In this document: in pieces, positions 59,052-64,000 of the stretch
Layout: each line of letters begins with the position of its first letter
How positions within the stretch are numbered: position 1 is the first letter of the stretch
From: CAVALG01 sp963630555
Lineage (GTDB): Bacteria; Bacillota; Clostridia; Oscillospirales; Acutalibacteraceae
DNA length: 64,000 nt
NCBI GenBank assembly: GCA_963630555.1
Contig: CAVGND010000004.1
Span: 23,252-87,251 of the forward strand
Reading direction: 5' to 3'
Translations under genes and position numbers: made by a program
Notes under the pieces: generated by a model
The model's input: only the letters and a program-made list of their open reading frames with translations
Told to the model about the DNA's origin: nothing
Database searches by the model: none

Positions 59052-60176
59052 TCAGTCAACAGATTCCAGGCTGCCGAGCGATTCCGCTTTAAGGTAGGCG
59101 TTTATAAACCCGTCAAGATCGCCGTCCATAACCGCGTTTATATTACCGTTTTCAAATCCTGTGCGGTGATCCTTTGCAAGGGTGTACGGCATAAATACAT
59201 AAGAACGAATCTGGGAACCCCATGCAATTTCCTTTTGAACACCTTTGATATCTTCAATTTTATCAAGATGTTCACGTTCTTTTATTTCAACCAACTTTGA
59301 TTTAAGCATTTTCATACACATTTCACGGTTTTGATGCTGACTGCGCTCATTCTGGCATGAAACTATAATACCGGTAGGTATATGGGTAAGGCGAACGGCG
59401 GAGGATGTCTTATTAACATGCTGGCCGCCCGCTCCGCTTGAACGGAAAACGTCCATTTTGATGTCATCATCTTTAATTTCAATGTTCATATCGTCATCAA
59501 TTTCCGGCATAACTTCAAGCGAAGCAAAAGATGTATGGCGTCTGCCCGAAGAGTCAAAAGGGGAAACACGGACAAGGCGGTGAACGCCTATTTCGGATTT
59601 TAAATATCCGTAGGCATTCTGCCCCTCGACCAAAATGGTCGCACTCTTTATTCCGGCTTCCTCACCGTCAAGAAAATCAAGCACGGTTACTTTATAATCG
59701 TGGCGTTCACCCCAGCGTGTATACATACGCATAAGCATCTGCGCCCAGTCCTGCGCCTCTGTTCCGCCGGCTCCGGCATGAAATGTAAGAATGGCGTTTT
59801 TAGAGTCATATTCGCCTTTAAGCAGCGTCTGTAAACGCTGATTTTCAAGTTCTCCGATAAACTTATCAACACTTGACGTCACCTCGTCAAGCAGCGACAA
59901 ATCCTCTTCATCGTCGGCAAGTTCAATAAGCGTAAGGGTATCGTCATACAGTGAATGCAATTTTTCGTATCCCTCAATTTTGCTTTTGCACTGTTTAATC
60001 TTCTGCAAAATTTTCTGCGAATTTTCAATATCGTCCCAAAAATTCGGTTCGGCTGTTTGTGCCTCTAACTTCTCGGCATCGGTTTTAAGTTGTTTAAGAC
60101 CCAGTGCATTGCCGAGGTCTTCAAGTTCTTCGGCATATCCTTTGATTCTGAATTTTTGTTCTTCAAACTGTACCAT
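59052..60176 (-). CDS. prfB: Peptide chain release factor 2
   Basis: RF2 recognises UAA and UGA and releases the peptide. 374 residues in one uninterrupted frame. Visible: N-terminal domain 1 helices, SPF recognition motif in RLVRVSPFDSSGRRHTSFAS, GGQ in RSSGAGGQHVNKTSSAVRLT, and the conserved C-terminal ENGNINAVMDGDLDGFINAY. The usual programmed +1 frameshift site with in-frame TGA near codon 25 is absent: the frame reads GLKQLKTDAEKLE straight through. ATG 60176 is preceded by AAGGTGAAG. It ends 13 bp upstream of the hydrolase start. Confidence 0.95.
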   Translation of the reverse strand: MVQFEEQKFRIKGYAEELEDLGNALGLKQLKTDAEKLEAQTAEPNFWDDIENSQKILQKIKQCKSKIEGYEKLHSLYDDTLTLIELADDEEDLSLLDEVTSSVDKFIGELENQRLQTLLKGEYDSKNAILTFHAGAGGTEAQDWAQMLMRMYTRWGERHDYKVTVLDFLDGEEAGIKSATILVEGQNAYGYLKSEIGVHRLVRVSPFDSSGRRHTSFASLEVMPEIDDDMNIEIKDDDIKMDVFRSSGAGGQHVNKTSSAVRLTHIPTGIIVSCQNERSQHQNREMCMKMLKSKLVEIKEREHLDKIEDIKGVQKEIAWGSQIRSYVFMPYTLAKDHRTGFENGNINAVMDGDLDGFINAYLKAESLGSLESVD

Positions 60177-60243
60177 ATCTTCACCTTTTTATCTTTCATA
60201 TATAAGTGTAATCGTTAATACCGTCAAAATTTCGCCGGATATG

Positions 60244-61170
60244 TTATGCCTCGCTGAGCCTTGCCGCAAATGCGTGCCAATTATCTTCCTTAGGTGCGTC
60301 GATTATTGCAAAACCGTTTTCCGAAAGCGCGGCGCGCACTTCTTCGGCACGGATATCAATTATTCCCGAACAAATAAACATCGTGTCATCATGCATAAAT
60401 TCCTTAACCGTTCCGAGCAGCGAAAGTATCGCATCCGCCACTATGTTGGCACATATTATGTCATATTTTCCGCTTATGCTGTCGGTCAGATTACCTTTTA
60501 TATATTCTGTTTTATCCGAAATATCGTTAAGCTCAGCGTTCTCCTTTGACACGCGGACGGCGGTAGCGTCGATATCCACACCCACGGCTTTTTCAGCCCC
60601 CAAAAGTACGGCGGCAATGCTCAATATACCGCTGCCGCACCCTATGTCAAGAACCCTGTTTCCGCTTTGAGTATATTTATCCAAAAGTTCAAGACACATC
60701 TTTGTAGTTGCGTGAGTGCCCGTACCGAATGCGGCGCCCGGATCAATATTAAGCACCGCTTTGTTATCGCGGTTTTTGTAATCTTCCCAACTCGGTTTGA
60801 TAACAAGGCGCTCGCCTATATCGGTCACCTTAAAAAATTTTTTCCAATTATCGCGCCAATCGGCATCGTTCACGTTGCCTTCATTTACGGTAAAGTCAAT
60901 TCCCGCCGCCGCAAACCGCTCGGTTAAAAATGCCAGCGCCTCGGCGGTGTTTTCCTCCTCGGTTATATAGATATGTATAATGCAGATATCACGGTTTTTG
61001 CTAAGCAACTGCTCATCAATAAGATCAATATGCGCTATTTCTTCGGCACCCTGCTCAAGATCTGAGTAATCTTCAACATATATGCCGTACGGCACGACCA
61101 TATTTGCTATTGCGGCCGCCGTATCACAATCTTTTTGCGGTACGCTTACCGCTATTTCACGAAAATTCAT
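60244..61170 (-). CDS. prmA: Ribosomal protein L11 methyltransferase
   Basis: SAM-dependent methyltransferase that trimethylates ribosomal protein L11. 308 residues: an N-terminal L11-binding alpha/beta domain (EIAVSVPQKDCDTAAAIANM), linker, then the Rossmann-like domain with AFGTGTHATTKMCLELLDKY, VLDIGCGSGILSIAAVLLGA, VGVDIDATAVRVSKENAELN and IICANIVADAIL (the PrmA N-I/V-x-A motif). GGAGAATGG precedes ATG 61170. It stands 67 bp ahead of prfB. Confidence 0.94.
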   Translation of the reverse strand: MNFREIAVSVPQKDCDTAAAIANMVVPYGIYVEDYSDLEQGAEEIAHIDLIDEQLLSKNRDICIIHIYITEEENTAEALAFLTERFAAAGIDFTVNEGNVNDADWRDNWKKFFKVTDIGERLVIKPSWEDYKNRDNKAVLNIDPGAAFGTGTHATTKMCLELLDKYTQSGNRVLDIGCGSGILSIAAVLLGAEKAVGVDIDATAVRVSKENAELNDISDKTEYIKGNLTDSISGKYDIICANIVADAILSLLGTVKEFMHDDTMFICSGIIDIRAEEVRAALSENGFAIIDAPKEDNWHAFAARLSEA

Positions 61171-61446
61171 ACCATTCTCCGTCCGATTTTTATATGTACC
61201 TTGTTATTATATCAAACTTTTCTTCAAATTAAAAGTACCAATTATAATAATTACTGATATTTAAGTTAAGAATATTATTGTTTAGTGCACAAGATTTTTA
61301 TCGGCAGAAGAGAAAATCATACAAAACAACGGCGGTAAAACTGTTTTATGGTACGATCTTTCAAATAATAATTATCACAAACCGTCAAGAAATGCAATAA
61401 ATTGATATTATTTTCACAAACCTTTTAAAAATATGGGTTATATCTC

Positions 61447-61475
61447 TTGATTTTTGCGATGTTTTGTTTTAAACT
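61447..61475 (+). promoter_or_regulatory. Probable sigma-A promoter of fba
   Basis: TTGATT (61447-61452), 17 bp, TAAACT (61470-61475), about 75 bases before the fba start. The rest of the 380-bp gap 61171-61550 is AT-rich; I see no gene or clear structured element in it. Confidence 0.55.
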
Positions 61476-61550
61476 GTTAATGTAGGGCGTTGGGTTCAAT
61501 GATATTTGACCTATTATTGCCACGGATAAATATTATGGAGGCGTAAATAA

Positions 61551-62414
61551 ATGTTGGTATCAGCAAAAGAAATGCTTGAAAAAGCAAAAGCAGGCAAGTA
61601 TGCCGTCGGTCAATTTAACATCAACAATCTTGAATGGACTAAGGCGATCCTTTTAACCGCACAGGAATTAAATTCACCGGTAATTTTGGGTGTGTCCGAG
61701 GGTGCGGGTAAATATATGTGCGGATTCAAGACCGTTGCCGATATGGTAAAGGCAATGATCGAAGAACTCAATATAACCGTTCCGGTTGCACTTCACCTTG
61801 ATCACGGATCTTATGAAGGGGTAAAAAAATGCATTGCCGCAGGATTCTCTTCGGTTATGTTTGACGGTTCACATTATCCGATTGAAGAAAATATCGAAAA
61901 AACCAAAGAATTTGTTGCAACTTGCAACAAATTAGGTCTTTCGCTTGAAGCCGAAGTAGGCGCAATAGGCGGCGAAGAAGACGGTGTCATCGGCAGCGGC
62001 GAAATTGCCGACCCCAATGAATGCAAAATGATTGCCGACCTCGGTGTAACAATGCTTGCAGCAGGCATAGGAAATATTCACGGTAAATATCCGGCAAACT
62101 GGGCAGGTCTGTCTTTTGAAACATTGGCGGAAATTCAGGAACTCACGGGCACGATGCCTCTTGTTCTTCACGGAGGAACGGGTATCCCGGCGGATATGAT
62201 CAAAAAGGCTATATCTTTAGGCGTTTCAAAGATTAATGTAAATACCGAGTGCCAGTTGGCATTTGCCGCAGCTACAAGAAAATACATTGAAGAAGGTAAA
62301 GACCTTGAGGGCAAGGGCTTTGACCCGAGAAAACTTCTCGCACCGGGATTTGAAGCAATTAAAGAAACGGTCAAAGAAAAGATGGAACTCTTCGGTTCTG
62401 TCGGCAAAGCTTAA
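61551..62414 (+). CDS. fba: Class II fructose-1,6-bisphosphate aldolase
   Basis: Zinc-dependent glycolytic/gluconeogenic aldolase. 287 residues. Motifs: AVGQFNINNLEWTKAIL, catalytic Asp and zinc His in PVALHLDHGSYEGVKKCIAA, VMFDGSHYPIEENI, EAEVGAIGGEEDGVIGSGEI, zinc His in AAGIGNIHGKYP and VLHGGTGIPADMIKKAISLG, and KINVNTECQLAFAAATRKYI. Length and the GxxEDGV segment match FBP aldolases (FbaA type) rather than tagatose enzymes, though those are close relatives. GGAGGCG precedes ATG 61551. A strong terminator follows. Confidence 0.95.
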   Translation: MLVSAKEMLEKAKAGKYAVGQFNINNLEWTKAILLTAQELNSPVILGVSEGAGKYMCGFKTVADMVKAMIEELNITVPVALHLDHGSYEGVKKCIAAGFSSVMFDGSHYPIEENIEKTKEFVATCNKLGLSLEAEVGAIGGEEDGVIGSGEIADPNECKMIADLGVTMLAAGIGNIHGKYPANWAGLSFETLAEIQELTGTMPLVLHGGTGIPADMIKKAISLGVSKINVNTECQLAFAAATRKYIEEGKDLEGKGFDPRKLLAPGFEAIKETVKEKMELFGSVGKA

Positions 62415-62445
62415 TTGTTATACACACAACCGTAAAACTAATTCA

Positions 62446-62480
62446 CAGGGGTGTTTCGTTCGGAAACACCCCTGTTTTTT
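62446..62480 (+). terminator. Strong terminator after fba
   Basis: Perfect 12-bp stem CAGGGGTGTTTC (62446-62457) / GAAACACCCCTG (62463-62474), loop of 5, then six T. Confidence 0.95.
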
Positions 62481-62790
62481 CGCAAAATCACATATATTCG
62501 GTGCAATTTTCCGGCGTACACTGTAAAGTTAACTTTTGCCCTGTTTTCATCTTTGCGTGCAGCAAGAGATTGTTTGCGTCAGCACATTTTGCCGCTTGCC
62601 AAAACCAAAGATAGAGAAATCCATGAATTAAGTTTCTTGGATAGTTATTAATCCAATGTTCAATCATCCTGATTCTCGTATAAGCGAATTTTCCGATGAC
62701 TGCTCATTTTTGAATAAATCTTTAAAATAATTTATTTCATTCACTAAAATGATGCAATCTGAATTTAAAAAACACTCGGAGGTAAACAGG
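62481..62790. other. Gene-free stretch at the left edge of the mobile element
   Basis: About 310 bp between the fba terminator and the chimeric ORF. I see no convincing gene, RNA or repeat; the sequence changes to AT-rich near 62680. The element's left junction is probably in here. Confidence 0.5.
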
Positions 62791-63291
62791 ATGGAAGGAC
62801 AATTTATCACGGCAAAAGCGATTGGCGAATTTAAGGAGCATTTGATTTTAGCCGAGTGCAGCGGGGCTACGGTTGAAAAATATATCCGTGATGTTAAAGC
62901 GTTTTCGGTATATACGCAGAAAGCACAGATAGAACTTCTCTCACGGCTGATGAGCGCAACCGAAACACTGACAACCAAAGAGGAACTGACGGAGTATATG
63001 AACGAGCAGCTGAATATTCTGACCGAGAACAATGCACAGTGCCAAGCGGCGGTAACGGAATTTCAGAACAAGATGAGGAAATCGGCAACGGAATTTACCG
63101 ACTCGATGAAAACGGCAGTGTCGGATACCGAGAAACGGGTTGGGAGGATCAGCGACTTTTATTCGAACAATCTCTCCATGCTGACGGATACGGCGGAAAA
63201 GTATTTGAGCCGGATATTTTGGATTACGGTTATTCCCTCGGCGATAACGGCGCTGTATTATTTGACGCTGCTTATCTTGCAGCTGATATAG
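62791..63291 (+). CDS. Chimeric ORF: recombinase N-terminus fused to a coiled-coil/membrane protein
   Basis: 166 residues. The first 43 (MEGQFITAKAIGEFKEHLIL, then the ATVEKYIRDVKAFSVYTQ stretch) are the N-terminal core-binding part of a tyrosine recombinase, nearly identical at DNA level (62836-62918) to the gene at 35553. From codon 44 the sequence is unrelated: a long helical region rich in Glu/Gln/Thr (LLSRLMSATETLTTKEELTE; NAQCQAAVTEFQNKMRKSAT) likely forming a coiled coil, then a C-terminal membrane helix (IFWITVIPSAITALYYLTLL). The latter half looks like an accessory protein of a mobilizable element; I cannot name the family. GGAGG lies 7 bases before ATG 62791. The catalytic domain of the recombinase is absent, so it cannot recombine DNA. 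Confidence 0.7.
   Translation: MEGQFITAKAIGEFKEHLILAECSGATVEKYIRDVKAFSVYTQKAQIELLSRLMSATETLTTKEELTEYMNEQLNILTENNAQCQAAVTEFQNKMRKSATEFTDSMKTAVSDTEKRVGRISDFYSNNLSMLTDTAEKYLSRIFWITVIPSAITALYYLTLLILQLI
62836..62918 (+). repeat. 83-bp segment duplicated from 35598-35680
   Basis: Second copy of the recombinase N-terminal segment, one mismatch in 83 bp, same orientation. It ends exactly where the chimeric ORF changes into unrelated sequence. Confidence 0.95.
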
Positions 63292-63429
63292 CAGGCATCA
63301 TTGACGATGACGCTCCCGTTGAGGATTGCACTACAAGGCACGTCCCCTCAGAGCATAAAAAGAAAAATTTCGGTCCTGTTATGGGCGGAATGTAAAAATA
63401 CCAAACAGCCTTACGGCGGAAAGGAATCT

Positions 63430-63579
63430 ATGGAGAAAAACGATTACAACATTGAACGGGTTGAGTTTTACTATAACGGCGACGAAGAAAAGTTTGACCG
63501 CTTTTTAAGCTCAGCGATAAAAGAATATATCAGCACGGATAAAATGGCGGCCGATTGCGAAAACAGTAAATCGGCGTAA
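63430..63579 (+). CDS. Small hypothetical protein of the mobile element
   Basis: 49 residues, acidic (ERVEFYYNGDEEKFDRFLSS in the middle), no recognised family. A good GGAAAGGA ribosome site precedes ATG 63430. Short ORFs like this often stand just ahead of large serine recombinases in clostridial integrative elements. The 90-bp gap to the recombinase contains no other feature. Confidence 0.6.
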   Translation: MEKNDYNIERVEFYYNGDEEKFDRFLSSAIKEYISTDKMAADCENSKSA

Positions 63580-63668
63580 TTTATCTGGACTTACGGCAGG
63601 TGTTGTGGTATGTTGTTGCGTGGACAGGATATTACGCGCCTGCCGAGAAAAAAAGAAAGGTGATTGCT

Positions 63669-64000
63669 ATGAGAGTATGGCTGTATTCAAGGCTTTCCCG
63701 TGATGAGGACAGCGAGTTAAATTCACTTACCAATCAGCAAAACATATTACGGGAATATGCTGCAAACAATAACTGCACCGTTATCGGTGAGTCGGCCGAT
63801 GACAACATCAGCGGAATGCATTTTAACCGTGAGGGGATAAATAAAATATACGCCGCCGTTGAGGATAAAAGCATTGACGCGGTAATCGTTAAAGACCTGT
63901 CCCGACTCGGACGGCACAGAACGCAGACCGCAATGTTTATAGACTATCTTCGTGAAAATGATGTGCGTGTGCTTTCGGTAACTGAAAACATAGACACAAG
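63669..64000 (+). CDS. Serine recombinase (resolvase-type), N-terminal part, cut by window end
   Basis: Open frame from ATG 63669 to the window edge, about 110 residues of the catalytic domain. Visible: MRVWLYSRLSRDEDSELNSL with the nucleophile serine in YSRLSRDED, the helix after it, and VIVKDLSRLGRHRTQTAMFI, the conserved Asp-Leu-Ser-Arg-x-Gly-Arg motif of the family. The spacing and the NSLTNQQNILREYAANN stretch fit large serine recombinases (TnpX-like) of Tn4451/Tn5397-type elements. AAAGGTG lies upstream. With the small ORF and the chimeric gene it marks a mobile element extending to the right. Confidence 0.93.
   Translation, partial: MRVWLYSRLSRDEDSELNSLTNQQNILREYAANNNCTVIGESADDNISGMHFNREGINKIYAAVEDKSIDAVIVKDLSRLGRHRTQTAMFIDYLRENDVRVLSVTENIDT

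Noticed and set aside
63039..63395. Alternative frame of 118 codons overlapping the chimeric ORF
   Set aside because: No ribosome site, and the overlapping frame has better structure (coiled coil plus membrane helix) and a good ribosome site; most likely a shadow frame.
1..64000. CRISPR arrays or rRNA genes
   Set aside because: No regularly spaced direct repeats and no rRNA-like sequence were seen on either strand.

Overview
The window looks like a chromosomal segment of an endospore-forming, low-to-medium G+C Firmicute of class Clostridia, probably a gut Oscillospirales/Ruminococcaceae-type bacterium. Supporting evidence is the sporulation set (spoIIAA-spoIIAB-sigF, a SigH-like sigma factor, dipicolinate synthase A/B, an alpha/beta SASP), HPr kinase next to a ROK glucokinase, a THF riboswitch in front of a folate ECF S-component, BspA-like leucine-rich repeats, and cohesin/dockerin modules. 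The assignment is by gene content only; no species is claimed.

Layout. 1-2.5 kb: minus-strand hprK-glk-murB (murB runs off the left edge). 2.6-5.4 kb: apbE divergent from a NusG-II protein and a Gx transporter, then a THF riboswitch and folT. 5.4-6.2 kb: a start-less remnant that looks like part of a mobile-element protein. 6.3-12.2 kb: phosphohexomutase, a SigH-like sigma factor behind a consensus promoter, a small zinc-ribbon protein, glycolipid/phospholipid genes (plsY and an MGDG-synthase-type glycosyltransferase) and a DegV (FakB-like) protein. 12.5-20.9 kb: a divergent topoisomerase IV-like pair, valS and folC. 21-25.2 kb: the spoIIA operon, dipicolinate synthase genes and cca. 25.3-28.9 kb: murC, a VanY-type carboxypeptidase and an FAD oxidoreductase. 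28.9-35.4 kb: recG, fakA, an Asp23-family gene, an orphan oligopeptide-type binding lipoprotein and ymdB, all on the minus strand.

The most striking region is 35.5-40.1 kb. A tyrosine recombinase is followed by a 25-bp perfect inverted repeat (36436-36460 and 36690-36714) bounding an invertible-looking segment of about 230 bp. The segment carries a good sigma-A promoter that in this copy points away from a 1096-residue secreted leucine-rich-repeat protein with a C-terminal dockerin. Terminator-like hairpins insulate both sides. This has the architecture of a phase-variable promoter switch captured in the OFF orientation.

From 52.7 down to 40.4 kb lies a long minus-strand gene run with small gaps. 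It holds tRNA-thiolation genes (cysteine desulfurase, thiI, mnmA) and a surface module: a CinA-like/sortase B fusion, a diverged CinA N-terminal-half protein, a dockerin-bearing glucosaminidase, and a membrane-anchored cohesin-like protein. Together with the LRR-dockerin protein this suggests a non-cellulosomal cohesin-dockerin surface assembly, which is an inference.

The right part (52.9-62.5 kb) holds an unrecognised (alpha/alpha)6-type glycosidase-like protein, a SASP, a membrane-PHP phosphatase fusion, a HAD phosphatase, a fold-back MITE-like element, an alpha/beta hydrolase, prfB, prmA and fba. The last 1.2 kb is the start of a mobile element: a chimeric ORF whose N-terminus duplicates the recombinase at 35.6 kb, a small ORF and a serine recombinase cut by the window end.
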